Assembly (NCBI RefSeq): GCF_003268775.1 | Contig: NZ_QLSU01000003.1 | Span: 186,001-250,000, forward strand | Direction: 5' to 3' | DNA length: 64,000 nucleotides | DNA from: Paraburkholderia unamae | GTDB lineage: Bacteria > Pseudomonadota > Gammaproteobacteria > Burkholderiales > Burkholderiaceae | Shown: in pieces, positions 24,879 through 34,366 of the stretch | How positions within the stretch are numbered: the stretch's first letter is position 1 | Layout: the number at the start of each line of letters is the position of its first letter | The notes under the pieces: model-generated | Databases searched by the model: none | What the model saw: only the letters and a program-made list of their open reading frames with translations | Told to the model about the DNA's origin: nothing | Translations under genes and position numbers: made by a program

Positions 24879-26225
24879 ATGTCGTTGAGCCGCACCGCCA
24901 CGCAATCCGATGTCGCGAAGCGCACCCGGGTGCGTTATCTGATCCTCTCGCTGATCTTCATCATCACCACGCTCAACTACGCGGACCGCGCCACGCTCTC
25001 GGTCACGGGCTCGGCCATGCGCGCCGAATTCGGCCTCGACGCGATCCGCATGGGCTATATCTTCTCGGCCTTCAGTTGGGCCTATGTGCTTTCGCAGATC
25101 CCCGCGGGCTGGGTGCTCGACCGTTTCGGCGCGCGCCGCGTGTACGCGGGCAGCATCTTCCTGTGGTCGCTATTCACGTTGCTGCAAAGCTCGATCGGCC
25201 TGCTCGGCGGCGCGGGCGCCGCGATTGCGGGCCTCTTTGCGCTGCGCTTCGCGATGGGCGCGGCCGAAGCGCCCGCATTCCCCGCCAACGCGAAAGTGGT
25301 GGCAAGCTGGTTCCCGGCGAAGGAGCGCGGCACGGCCTCGGCCATCTTCAATTCGGCGCAGTATTTCGCGGCCGTGGTGTTCACGCCGCTCATGGCGTGG
25401 CTCACGCACGCGTATGGCTGGCATCACGTGTATATCGTGATGGGGATCGGCGGCCTGCTGCTCGCCTGCGTGTGGGTGCGCTTCATGAAGTATCCCGCCG
25501 ACCATCCGGGCGTGAATCGCCAGGAGCTCGACTATATCGAGGAAGGCGGCGGCATCGTGAACGGGCACCAGCGTTCGCCGCGCGGCGAGCGCAAGGGCGC
25601 GAACTGGGCGGTGATTCGTCAACTGCTCAGCAACCGCATGCTCGTGGGCGTGTATCTCGCGCAGTACTGCATCAACGTGCTCACGTACTTCTTCCTCACG
25701 TGGTTTCCCATCTACCTCGTGCAGGCGCGCCACATGACCATCCTGAAGGCGGGTCTCGTCGCCTCGCTGCCCGCCATCTGCGGCTTTCTCGGCGGCGTGC
25801 TCGGCGGCATCGCTTCGGACGCGCTCATCCGTTCGGGCCGCTCGCTCACGGTGGCGCGCAAGGTGCCCATCGTCGGCGGCATGGTGCTGTCGTCGTGCAT
25901 CATCGGCTGCAACTACGTGAACAGCGACTGGCTCGTGGTGGCGCTCATGTCGCTCGCGTTCTTCGGCAAGGGGCTGGGCGCGCTGGGCTGGGCCGTGATC
26001 GCCGACACCGCGCCGCGCGAAGCCATCGGCCTCTCGGGCTCGATCTTCAACATGTTCGGCAATGTGGCCGGCATCGTCACGCCGATCGTGATCGGCTATC
26101 TCGTGGCGACCACGGGCTCGTTCAACGGCGCGCTCGCCTTCGTTGGCGTCAACGCCATCGTCACGGTGATCAGCTATCTCGTGATCGTGAAGGACATCAA
26201 GCGCGTGGAGTTGAAAAGCGCCTGA
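24879..26225 (+). CDS. MFS transporter, ACS family (GudP/GarP-like)
   Basis: A 448-residue MFS protein with about 12 helices. TTLNYADRATLSVTGSAMRAEFGL, LSQIPAGWVLDRFGARRVY and GAAEAPAFPANAKVVASWFP match the D-glucarate/D-galactarate and hexuronate branch of the anion:cation symporters. AGAGG stands 9 nt before the ATG. It lies alone, with no catabolic gene beside it; the hexuronate locus 7 kb upstream is a possible partner. Substrate is inferred from the family only. Confidence 0.87.
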   Translation: MSLSRTATQSDVAKRTRVRYLILSLIFIITTLNYADRATLSVTGSAMRAEFGLDAIRMGYIFSAFSWAYVLSQIPAGWVLDRFGARRVYAGSIFLWSLFTLLQSSIGLLGGAGAAIAGLFALRFAMGAAEAPAFPANAKVVASWFPAKERGTASAIFNSAQYFAAVVFTPLMAWLTHAYGWHHVYIVMGIGGLLLACVWVRFMKYPADHPGVNRQELDYIEEGGGIVNGHQRSPRGERKGANWAVIRQLLSNRMLVGVYLAQYCINVLTYFFLTWFPIYLVQARHMTILKAGLVASLPAICGFLGGVLGGIASDALIRSGRSLTVARKVPIVGGMVLSSCIIGCNYVNSDWLVVALMSLAFFGKGLGALGWAVIADTAPREAIGLSGSIFNMFGNVAGIVTPIVIGYLVATTGSFNGALAFVGVNAIVTVISYLVIVKDIKRVELKSA

Positions 26226-26227
26226 AC

Positions 26228-27454
26228 TCAGGGCGTTTCATGCTCGCGGCGAGCAAGCGTGCGCGCCGCGACGACAGCCGCCGCGAACCCCGAAGCCGCG
26301 CCGACCAGCAGGGCACAGCGCGGCCCCCAATGGTCGGCCACCCACCCCACCACGGGCGCGCCGAGCGGCGTGCCGCCCAGCGCCACGGCGAGGCGTATCG
26401 CCAGCACGCGCCCGCGCATGCCGGGTTCCGTGGAAAGCTGCATGAGGCTGTTGGTCTCCGTGGTGAACGTGAGCGCCGCGATGCCGATCACCACGAGCGC
26501 GCCGCCAAACCACCAGTAGCCGGGCGCGACGGCCGCCAGCACGCAGCCCACGCCGAACGCCGCCGCCGCGAACAGCAGCGACGTGAAACGCGGGTGGCTG
26601 CGGCCCGCGCCGAAGAACGCGCCGCTCATGGTGCCCACGGCCATCAATGAAGAGAGGAGTCCGTAGCGTCCCGCGTCGGCATGGAACACGCTCACGGCCA
26701 TGGTCGAGATGAAGATCGGGAAATTCAGCCCGAAAGTGCCGATCAGGAACAGCATGATGAGGATGGACTTCAGGTCCGGGCGCGACCACACATAGCGAAA
26801 CCCGGCGGAAATGCCGCCCTTGGCGGGCTGCTTGAGGCGCGCCGCGCGCAACTCGCCCACGCGCAGCCGCGTGAGCGAGATCAGCACGGCGACGAACGAC
26901 AGCCCGTTGAGCAGAAAGGCCCAGCCCACCCCCACCGAAGCGATGACGATGCCCGCCACGGCCGGCCCGATCATGCGCGCCGCGTTGAACGAGGTGGAGT
27001 TGAGCGCGACGGCGTTGGACAGATCGGCGTCGCCCACCAGTTCGGAAACGAAGGTTTGCCGCACCGGCGAATCGAAGGCGGTCGTGCAGCCGAACAGGAA
27101 CGCGAATACATAGACGTGCCAGAGCTGCACGAGCCCCGTAGCCGTAAGCACGCCGAGCCCGATGGAGAGCGCGCCGAGCAAGGCCTGCGTGATCATGAGC
27201 AGCTTGCGCTGGTCGAAATGATCGGCGGCGAAGCCCGACCACGGCATGAACAGCATTTGCGGGCCGAACTGCAAGCCCATGACGATGCCCACCGCCGCCG
27301 CGCTGTGATGCGTGAGGCCCGTGAGCACGAGCCAGTCCTGCGCCGTGCGCTGCATCCACGTGCCGACGTTCGAGACGAGCGCACCGGCCGCCCACACACG
27401 ATAGTTGTAGCTCTTGAGCGAGCGGAAGTACCCGGAAGAAGCTGGAGCGCCCAT
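26228..27454 (-). CDS. MFS efflux transporter (MFS_3/EntS-like)
   Basis: A 408-residue MFS protein. SLKSYNYRVWAAGALVSNVGTWMQRTAQDWLVL is typical of the MFS_3 exporters (written in two parts: the SLKSYNYRVW start and the conserved NVGTWMQRTAQDWLVL). It has DSPVRQTFVSELVG and ALNSTSFNAARMIGPAVAG. It lies 14 bp downstream of a MarR gene on the same strand, a common drug- or phenolic-efflux arrangement, so it is probably induced by the MarR ligand. Confidence 0.87.
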   Translation of the reverse strand: MGAPASSGYFRSLKSYNYRVWAAGALVSNVGTWMQRTAQDWLVLTGLTHHSAAAVGIVMGLQFGPQMLFMPWSGFAADHFDQRKLLMITQALLGALSIGLGVLTATGLVQLWHVYVFAFLFGCTTAFDSPVRQTFVSELVGDADLSNAVALNSTSFNAARMIGPAVAGIVIASVGVGWAFLLNGLSFVAVLISLTRLRVGELRAARLKQPAKGGISAGFRYVWSRPDLKSILIMLFLIGTFGLNFPIFISTMAVSVFHADAGRYGLLSSLMAVGTMSGAFFGAGRSHPRFTSLLFAAAAFGVGCVLAAVAPGYWWFGGALVVIGIAALTFTTETNSLMQLSTEPGMRGRVLAIRLAVALGGTPLGAPVVGWVADHWGPRCALLVGAASGFAAAVVAARTLARREHETP

Positions 27455-27468
27455 GCGGTTGCCTCGCC

Positions 27469-27921
27469 TCAGTCGGCCACGAGCCGCTTGAGCAGCTCGA
27501 CGGCGGCGGCGAGCTGCTGTTGCTCCGCGCCGGTGAGGCGCGCCTCGATCGTGCGCGAGAGCCAGTCCTGGCGCGCGGCGCGCCCCTCCTTGAGCCAGTC
27601 GCGGAACGCCTGGGTGAGCGACCAGAGGGTCTGTCGGCCGTCGCTGGGGTCGGCCGCGCCGCTGATGTGGCCCGCCGCTTCGAGCGGCGCGATCAGCGTG
27701 CCCATGGACTGCGGGCGCATGCCCTCCGCGCGCGCGAGGCTCGACACCGTGGCCGGGCCTTCACGTTCCAGGCGCAGCAGCACGGCGATCTGCGACGGCG
27801 TGAATTCTCCGAGGATGGCCTGCTCGCGAAAGCGCCGGCGCAATTGCGCGACCAGCGCGCGCAGGTCGCCGGCGAGCCCGGCGGCCAGTTCGGAGGGTGG
27901 CGTGTGAGGATGATCGGTCAT
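27469..27921 (-). CDS. MarR-family transcriptional regulator
   Basis: A 150-residue winged-helix regulator. FTPSQIAVLLRLEREGPATVSSLARAEGM is the recognition region (residues ~45-72) and DPSDGRQTLWSLT the wing, with the usual Asp-x-Arg. The ATG at 27921 gives the normal MarR length; the open frame runs on to 28008 but that stretch crosses a 58-bp inverted repeat and is not MarR-like. There is no good ribosome site, and the bases just upstream belong to the repeat. It forms an operon with the MFS exporter. Confidence 0.9.
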   Translation of the reverse strand: MTDHPHTPPSELAAGLAGDLRALVAQLRRRFREQAILGEFTPSQIAVLLRLEREGPATVSSLARAEGMRPQSMGTLIAPLEAAGHISGAADPSDGRQTLWSLTQAFRDWLKEGRAARQDWLSRTIEARLTGAEQQQLAAAVELLKRLVAD

Positions 27922-27925
27922 GAAC

Positions 27926-27983
27926 GCAATCCGGGAGATATGAAGGTAATCTTTGCAGTTTACCTTCATATCTCCCGGATTGC
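27926..27983. repeat. Perfect 24-bp inverted repeat at the marR start
   Basis: The arm 27926-27949 (beginning GCAATCCGGGAGATATG) is the exact reverse complement of 27960-27983, with a 10-bp centre. It begins 4 bp upstream of the marR start codon and ends 41 bp after the NAD-glutamate dehydrogenase stop. It is the longest perfect dyad I found in the window. It may be a tandem MarR operator, or in RNA a stem that hides the marR start or ends the upstream transcript. There is no T-run. Confidence 0.85.
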
Positions 27984-28024
27984 ACGCGCTGGCGCTTGCA
28001 TCCCGCAAAGCGGGACGCCGGTCT

Positions 28025-31000
28025 TCAGGCCCTTTCCAGGGCCGCCATCGCCCTCACGATCACGAGCAGCACCGAAAGGCTCGCGCCGCTCGAAGCGCGC
28101 AACTCCGTCAGCAGTTGACCATAGCGCTCCAGTGCGGCCTCGTGCTGGCCGCACCAGGTGTCGACGAGCGCTTGCGCGTCCGCCGTGTCGCCGTCCTGGG
28201 CCAGCACGCTCGTCGTGAGCGCGCGCTTGAGGCGCGCCACTTCCGCCAGCGCCGCCGCGCGCGCCATGGTGTCCCAGTGCGTGGGCGTGGGCAGCGCCGC
28301 CGCGCGCTCGCTGATCCAGCCGTAGTTCAGCCGCGTGCCCAAGGCGAAGTAGACCGCCGCGACCCGTTCGAGCGGCAGATCGCGCGCGGCCGCCACATCG
28401 GCGATATCGAGCAGCGACACCGAGATTTCGCCGCTCGCCACACGCACCGCGAGCGCGCTTTCCACGCCCGAGTTCACGAGTTCGCCCTGACGCGCCGAAA
28501 GCGCTTCGAGATCCGGCTCGGGCAACAGCGCCGGCAACTGCGGCGCGAGACGCTGCGCCGCGTCGCGGCAGCGCGCGAGCAGCGAACTCACGCCGACCGC
28601 ATCGACGGCGCCCGCCTGCAAGTGCCGCAGGAACCACAGCGCCGCGCGTTCGAGCAGGCGCGCGACGTCCACGAACATGCGCGCCTGCACGTCGTCGGGC
28701 GCGCGGTTGTCGAGCGCGTCGATGGCGCGCCAGATGTCGTTCAGATCAAACACGTCGCGCGCCATCATGCAGGCGCGCACGATCTCGCCCGGCTGCGCGT
28801 CGGTTTCCTCCATCAGACGATGGACGAACGCGCAGCCCACGCGATTCACCAGCGCATTCGTGAGGTGCGTGGCCAGAATCTCGCGGCGCAGCGGATGCCG
28901 ATGCATCGGCTCGCTGAAGCGCTGTTGCAGCGGCTGCGGGAAATAGTCGATCAGCAGGCCGGCCACGAGCGGATCTTCGGGCACGTCCGAGTCGAGCAGC
29001 GCGTCGTAGAGCCACATCTTGCTGTAGGCGAGCAGCACGGCGCGCTCAGGTGAGGTGAGGCCGAGCTTCGCGGCCTGACGTTCGGCCACTTCCTCGTCGG
29101 TCGGCAGGAATTCAATCACGCGGTTAAGCCGCCCCGCGCGTTCGAGCCAGCGCATGAGGCGCGCTTCGGCGTCGAGCAGCGGCTCGGCGTAGCGGCCCGC
29201 GATCGAGAGCGCCTGAGTCTGGTAGTAGTTGTCGCTCAGCACCAGCAGCCCGACTTCGTCGGTCATTTCCGCGAGCAAGGTGTTGCGCTGCTTCGTCGTC
29301 ATCTCGCCGTCGGCCACCACGAGACCCAGCAGGATCTTGATGTTCACTTCGTGGTCCGAACAATCCACGCCTGCCGAGTTGTCGATTGCGTCGGTGTTGA
29401 TGTGGCCGCCGTGCTGGGCGAATTCGATGCGCCCGAGTTGCGTCACGCCCAGATTGCCGCCCTCGCCCACCACCTTGCAGCGCAGGTCCGAACCGTTCAC
29501 GCGCACCGCGTCGTTGGCGCGGTCGCCCACTTGCGCGTGCGTTTCGCGCGCCGCCTTCACGTACGTGCCGATGCCGCCGTTGTAGAGCAGATCGACCGGC
29601 GCGTGCAGGATCGCGCGGATCAACTCGGTCGGCGTGAGCGCCGACGCCTCGATGCCGAGCGCCGCCTGCACCGCGGCCGAAATCGGAATCGTCTTCACGG
29701 TGCGCGCGAACACGCCGCCGCCCGCCGAAATCGCGGCGGGGTCGTAGTCGGCCCAACTGGAGCGCTCCAGCGCGAACAGGCGCGTGCGCTCCGCGAGGCT
29801 CGCGGCGGTATCGGGATTCGGGTCGAGGAAGATATGCCGGTGATCGAACGCGGCGAGCAGCTTGATATGCGGCGAGAGCAGCATGCCGTTGCCGAACACG
29901 TCGCCCGACATGTCGCCAACGCCGACCACGGTAAAGTCGGTGGCCTGCGTGTCCACGCCCATTTCGCGGAAGTGCCGCTTGACCGACTCCCACGCGCCGC
30001 GCGCCGTGATCGCCATCTTCTTGTGGTCGTAGCCCACCGAGCCGCCCGACGCGAACGCGTCGTCCAGCCAGAAGCCGTATTCGGCCGAAATGGCGTTCGC
30101 GTAGTCGGAGAACGTGGCCGTGCCCTTGTCGGCGGCCACCACGAGGTAGGGATCGTCGGGATCGTGGCGCACCACGTCGGGCGGCGGCACGATCGCGTTG
30201 TTCACGAGATTGTCGGTGAGATCGAGCAGGCCGCGCAGGAAAGTCTGGTAGCACGCCACGCCCTCGCGCATCCACGTCTCGCGGTCGCCCGGAGGCGGCG
30301 GATTCTTCACGACGAAGCCGCCCTTCGAGCCCACCGGCACGATCACGACATTCTTCACCATCTGCGCTTTCATGAGGCCGAGCACTTCCGTGCGGAAGTC
30401 CTCGCGGCGGTCCGACCAGCGCAGGCCGCCGCGCGCGACACGGCCGCCGCGCAGGTGCACACCTTCCACGCGCGGCGAGTACACCCAGATCTCGAACATC
30501 GGTTTCGGTTCGGGCAGGCCCGGCACTTTCGACGGATCGAACTTGAACGAGAGCGCGGGGCGCTCCCCGCCGTTCGCGTCGCGGCGGAAGTAGTTCGTGC
30601 GCACAGTCGCCTTGATCACGCCGAGGAACTGGCGCAGGATGCGGTCCTCATCGAGATTCGGCACCTGGTCGAGTGCGCTTTCGATGGCCTTGAGCATGAG
30701 CGACGTGCGCTCCTCGCGCGCCTGCGTATCATGCGGATCGAAACGGACTACGAACAATTCCACGAGTTGTCGCGCAATGGCCGGATTGCCGGTGAGCGCG
30801 CGCTCGATATAGGCGTCGCTGAAGGTCGAGCCCACCTGGCGCAGATACTTCGCATAGGCGCGCAGGATGGTGACTTCACGCGCGCTCAGGTACGCGCGCA
30901 GCACGAGCCGGTTGAAGTCGTCGTTCTCGATGCGCGCGGTCCAGACGCCTTCGAACGCGTCTTCGAACAGCGCCTTCACGCGCTCGATGTCGAATTCGGC

Positions 31001-32866
31001 GTCGTCGGCGAGTTCAAGGCCGAAGTCGTGGACCCATGCGGGCGCGCAGGACGGCGTTTCGATCACGTACGGGCGTTCCTCGTCCACGCGCACGCCGAGA
31101 TGTTCGAGCATGGGCAGGCTGCGCGAAAGCGCGATCGCCTCGCCCGCGCAGTACACCTTGAAGCGGAAGGTGCGCGCCCCGGCCTCGATGGGCCGGTACA
31201 GATTCATGGCGATGCGCCCCGTGCCCTGCACCCGCTCGATCAACTCGATATCGCGCACCGCCGTGCGCGCCGGATAGTCGTCGCGATAGCCGGCCGGGAA
31301 CGAGTCGGCGTAGCGATGCAGCAGGCGCGTGCCCTGCTCCTCGCCGAAGGCGTCGAGCAGCGCGTCGGCGAGATCGTCCTGCCAGCGCCGCGTGACCTGC
31401 ACGAGCCGCGCCTCCAGCTCGCGCGTGTCGACCTCGGGCATCGTGCCCGGTTCGGCGTGCACCACGAAATGAATGCGCGCGATGGCCGACTCCGAAAGCA
31501 GCGGCGTGAACTCCACGGAAACGCCGTTGAACGCCTCCACCAGCAGCCTGGCGATGCGCCGCCGCAAGTCGGTGTTGTACTTGTCGCGCGAGACATACAC
31601 GAGGCACGACACGAAGCGGTTGAAACGGTCGCGCCGCACGAAAAGGCGCGTGCGCTGATGCTCCTGCAAGCGCAGCACGCCGAGCGCGATGTCGAACAGC
31701 TCGTCCTCGCTCGCCTGAAGCAGCTCGTCGCGCGGATAGGTCTCCAGCACCGTCACCAGCGACTTGCCGAGATGTCCCTTGGGCAGAAAGCCCGCGCGCC
31801 GCACGATGTTCGCGCATTTGCGCCGCACGATCGGAATGTCGGCGGCGGGCACCATATACGCGGTCGAGGTGTAGAGCCCGACGAAGCGGCGCTCGCCGCA
31901 CACCTTGCCGTCCGCGCCGACCAGCTTCACGCCCACGTAGTCGAGATAGCCCGGCCGGTGCACCGTGGCGCGCGAATTGGCCTTGGTGATGAAGATGGGC
32001 CATGCGCCGCCGATGATTTCCTCGGCGGCGGCCGGCAGCGGCGTGACATCGGGCGTGCCCGGTGCGCGCAGCGATTCGCGCAGGATGCCGAGCCCCGAGC
32101 CTTCCACGCCGCGCAGCGCGTGGCCGCCGTCGTGCGCGACGAGCGCGTAGTCGCGCTGGCCGAGGAAGGTGAAATGGTCGGCCACCATCCATTCGAGAAA
32201 CGCGCGCGCCTCGATGTCCTCGGCGCTCGCCTCGCGCGCTTTCATGTTCTTGATGGTGGTGCGCGCGACCTCCAGAATCTTCGGCCAGTCTTCCACCGAA
32301 GCGCGCACGTCGCCGAGCACCTTGGCGATATCGCTGCGCAAAGTTTCGAGTTTTGCTGCATCGCCGCAGCGGTCCACCTCGAAATGGATGAACGAGGCGA
32401 GTTGCGACTGCCCGTCGTCGGCGCTCGCCACGCCTTCCTCCACGCGCTCGATCGCGCCCTCCTTGCCGCGCCAGATCCGGAACACCGGGTGCATGGCCGA
32501 GTGCAGCGCGAGCCCGAGCCGGTTGACGGCCATGGAGACCGAATCGACGAGGAACGGCATGTCGTCGTTGACGATCTCGATGACCGTGTGGTCCGAGTGC
32601 CAGCCGTGCTGTTCGAGGATCGGGTTGTAGACCTGCATGCGCTCGCTGCCCGGCACGAAGCGCTGCGCGGTGCGCCAGTGCGCCATGGCGGCGCCGTAGA
32701 GGTCGGCGATGCTGCGGCTGCGCAGGTCTTCCGCGTCAACGAAATCGTAGTAATGCCGCAGGAAGGGTTCGACGATCCGGAAGGTCGGCTCGGGCAGGCG
32801 CGCCCGCGCGAATTCCGTGACGTCGGAGAGCAGATGGGCAACGAATTCTTCGTTTCTCGCTAGCAT
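28025..32866 (-). CDS. gdhB: NAD-specific glutamate dehydrogenase, large (180-kDa) type
   Basis: A 1613-residue enzyme, the usual size of the large bacterial NAD-GDH, which turns glutamate into 2-oxoglutarate and ammonia. The N-terminal ~700 residues are the regulatory region of this type. The catalytic part at ~730-1200 has LRGGRVARGGLRWSDRREDF, VPVGSKGGFVVK with the active Lys, and the nucleotide-binding GVGDMSGDVFGNGML; the C-terminal ~400 residues are helical. AAGGAG stands 6 nt before the ATG. It is a single-gene unit, bounded by hairpins upstream and by the 24-bp repeat downstream. Such enzymes support growth on glutamate and related amino acids. Confidence 0.96.
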   Translation of the reverse strand: MLARNEEFVAHLLSDVTEFARARLPEPTFRIVEPFLRHYYDFVDAEDLRSRSIADLYGAAMAHWRTAQRFVPGSERMQVYNPILEQHGWHSDHTVIEIVNDDMPFLVDSVSMAVNRLGLALHSAMHPVFRIWRGKEGAIERVEEGVASADDGQSQLASFIHFEVDRCGDAAKLETLRSDIAKVLGDVRASVEDWPKILEVARTTIKNMKAREASAEDIEARAFLEWMVADHFTFLGQRDYALVAHDGGHALRGVEGSGLGILRESLRAPGTPDVTPLPAAAEEIIGGAWPIFITKANSRATVHRPGYLDYVGVKLVGADGKVCGERRFVGLYTSTAYMVPAADIPIVRRKCANIVRRAGFLPKGHLGKSLVTVLETYPRDELLQASEDELFDIALGVLRLQEHQRTRLFVRRDRFNRFVSCLVYVSRDKYNTDLRRRIARLLVEAFNGVSVEFTPLLSESAIARIHFVVHAEPGTMPEVDTRELEARLVQVTRRWQDDLADALLDAFGEEQGTRLLHRYADSFPAGYRDDYPARTAVRDIELIERVQGTGRIAMNLYRPIEAGARTFRFKVYCAGEAIALSRSLPMLEHLGVRVDEERPYVIETPSCAPAWVHDFGLELADDAEFDIERVKALFEDAFEGVWTARIENDDFNRLVLRAYLSAREVTILRAYAKYLRQVGSTFSDAYIERALTGNPAIARQLVELFVVRFDPHDTQAREERTSLMLKAIESALDQVPNLDEDRILRQFLGVIKATVRTNYFRRDANGGERPALSFKFDPSKVPGLPEPKPMFEIWVYSPRVEGVHLRGGRVARGGLRWSDRREDFRTEVLGLMKAQMVKNVVIVPVGSKGGFVVKNPPPPGDRETWMREGVACYQTFLRGLLDLTDNLVNNAIVPPPDVVRHDPDDPYLVVAADKGTATFSDYANAISAEYGFWLDDAFASGGSVGYDHKKMAITARGAWESVKRHFREMGVDTQATDFTVVGVGDMSGDVFGNGMLLSPHIKLLAAFDHRHIFLDPNPDTAASLAERTRLFALERSSWADYDPAAISAGGGVFARTVKTIPISAAVQAALGIEASALTPTELIRAILHAPVDLLYNGGIGTYVKAARETHAQVGDRANDAVRVNGSDLRCKVVGEGGNLGVTQLGRIEFAQHGGHINTDAIDNSAGVDCSDHEVNIKILLGLVVADGEMTTKQRNTLLAEMTDEVGLLVLSDNYYQTQALSIAGRYAEPLLDAEARLMRWLERAGRLNRVIEFLPTDEEVAERQAAKLGLTSPERAVLLAYSKMWLYDALLDSDVPEDPLVAGLLIDYFPQPLQQRFSEPMHRHPLRREILATHLTNALVNRVGCAFVHRLMEETDAQPGEIVRACMMARDVFDLNDIWRAIDALDNRAPDDVQARMFVDVARLLERAALWFLRHLQAGAVDAVGVSSLLARCRDAAQRLAPQLPALLPEPDLEALSARQGELVNSGVESALAVRVASGEISVSLLDIADVAAARDLPLERVAAVYFALGTRLNYGWISERAAALPTPTHWDTMARAAALAEVARLKRALTTSVLAQDGDTADAQALVDTWCGQHEAALERYGQLLTELRASSGASLSVLLVIVRAMAALERA

Positions 32867-32957
32867 GACGGACTCCTTGAGGGGTAGCCATCGACTGCAT
32901 CGGCGGTTCGAATATTATGCACCGGCAAGATGATCGAACGATGAATACTTGCCCGCT

Positions 32958-33061
32958 GCGCTGCACAGTGTGTGCGGTGCAGCGCCTGCTTGCAAGGTCG
33001 CGAAAACCCGCTGAGTGAACGACAACGGCGCACGCAGGCCGCTAGCCCGCGTGCGCCGTTG
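32958..33061. terminator. Two hairpins between the acyl-CoA dehydrogenase operon and gdhB
   Basis: CAACGGCGCACGC (33023-33035) pairs perfectly with GCGTGCGCCGTTG (33049-33061), a 13-bp stem with a 13-nt loop, 26 bp after the acyl-CoA dehydrogenase stop. A second stem GCGCTGCA/TGCAGCGC lies at 32958-32985. Both would form in the minus-strand transcript and probably end it, though neither has a U-tract. Confidence 0.5.
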
Positions 33062-33087
33062 CCGCTGCACGTAAACCCTGCCATGTA

Positions 33088-34332
33088 TTACCGGGCCGCA
33101 GCAAGGTAAGGATTGTCACGGCCCGGCTCGTGCGGCCGCGCCTTGATCTCCATGCGCGCAATGCTCTGAAGATGCACCTCGTCGGGACCATCGGCGAAGC
33201 GCAGCGCGCGGCCCCAGGTCCAGCTGTCCGCGAGCGGCGTATCGGGGCTCAGGCCCATCGCGCCGAACACCTGGATGGCGCGCTCGCACACGGCCGTATG
33301 CACGCTGGGAACGAGCGCCTTGATCATCGCGATCTCCTTGCGCGCCGCCTTCGCACCCACGTTATCGATCATCCACGCGGCCTTCAGCACGAGGAGCCTC
33401 GCCTGATCGATTTCAATGCGCGACCGGGCAACCCCCTCCGCAACCGAGCCATGCTCGTAGAGCTTCTTGCCGAACGCCGTGCGCGCCTGGGCGCGTTCGA
33501 TCATCAGTTCGAGCGCGAGTTCGGCCGCGCCGATGGAGCGCATGCAGTGGTGAATGCGCCCTGGCCCCAGGCGCGCCTGAGCGAGTTCGAAGCCGCTGCC
33601 TTCCTCGCCGAGCAGATTCGAGCGCGGCACACGCACGCCCTTGAACTCGATCTCGCAGTGGCCCTCCGGCGCCGTGTGATTGACCACGGTGATATTGCGG
33701 ATCACCTTGACACCCGGCGTGTCGCGCGGCACGAGGATCATGCTCTGCTGACGATGGCTCGGCGCCTGCGTATCCGTCTTGCCCATCACGATAAAGATTT
33801 CGCAGTGCGGGTGCGCGGCGTTCGTGATGAACCATTTGCGGCCGTCGATCACATAGTCGTCGCCATCCAGGCGAATCGACGTGGTGATGTTGGTCGCGTC
33901 CGACGAAGCCACCGCGGGCTCCGTCATCGCGAAGGCCGAGCGGATCTTGCCTTCGAGGAGCGGTTCGAGCCAGCGCTTGCGCTGCGCGGGGGTCGCGAAC
34001 ATATGCAGCAGTTCCATATTGCCCGTGTCCGGCGCGTTGCAGTTGAACACTTCGGAGGCCCAGGCAACGCGCCCCATGATCTCGGCAAGCGGGGCATAGT
34101 CCAGGTTGGTCAGCCGCGTCCCCGGTTCGTCGTCATGCAGATGCGGCAGGAACAGGTTCCAGAGTCCCTCCGCGCGCGCCTTGTCCTTGAGTTCCTCCAT
34201 GAACGAAACCGGATACTGGCCGGCGCTCACCTCCTCGTGCCATTGGCGCATGCGCGGCACGATATGCGTTTCCATGAACGCGCTCAACTGGGCGCGCAGC
34301 GCTTCCACTTTGGGGCTATAGGCGAAGTCCAT
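33088..34332 (-). CDS. Acyl-CoA dehydrogenase (ACAD10/11-like)
   Basis: A 414-residue flavin enzyme, full length. FAMTEPAVASSDATNI is the substrate/FAD loop, KWFITNAAHPHCEIF follows, and RFADGPDEVHLQSIAR near the C-terminus is the motif of the ACAD10/11 branch. It is the last gene of a four-gene operon with an APH-type kinase. Human ACAD11 joins the same two activities in one chain, and Pseudomonas putida LvaA/LvaC split them; there the kinase phosphorylates a 4-hydroxyacyl-CoA and the dehydrogenase acts on the phosphorylated product. This operon may do the same; the exact acyl chain is unknown. Confidence 0.9.
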   Translation of the reverse strand: MDFAYSPKVEALRAQLSAFMETHIVPRMRQWHEEVSAGQYPVSFMEELKDKARAEGLWNLFLPHLHDDEPGTRLTNLDYAPLAEIMGRVAWASEVFNCNAPDTGNMELLHMFATPAQRKRWLEPLLEGKIRSAFAMTEPAVASSDATNITTSIRLDGDDYVIDGRKWFITNAAHPHCEIFIVMGKTDTQAPSHRQQSMILVPRDTPGVKVIRNITVVNHTAPEGHCEIEFKGVRVPRSNLLGEEGSGFELAQARLGPGRIHHCMRSIGAAELALELMIERAQARTAFGKKLYEHGSVAEGVARSRIEIDQARLLVLKAAWMIDNVGAKAARKEIAMIKALVPSVHTAVCERAIQVFGAMGLSPDTPLADSWTWGRALRFADGPDEVHLQSIARMEIKARPHEPGRDNPYLAAAR

Positions 34333-34366
34333 CGTGCTCTTCCTTCAAACGTGATAGAGGGGATTC

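Noticed and set aside
27922..28008. Longer marR gene starting at 28008
   Set aside because: The extra residues come from the inverted repeat and give a length and N-terminus unlike MarR proteins; no ribosome site at 28008.
29351..32863. A 1170-codon open frame on the plus strand opposite the glutamate dehydrogenase gene
   Set aside because: It is a shadow produced by GC-rich third codon positions of gdhB; its protein is Arg/His/Ala-rich and resembles no family.
32900..32925. GGTTCGAAT, like the T-loop of a tRNA
   Set aside because: No matching acceptor, anticodon or D stems on either side.
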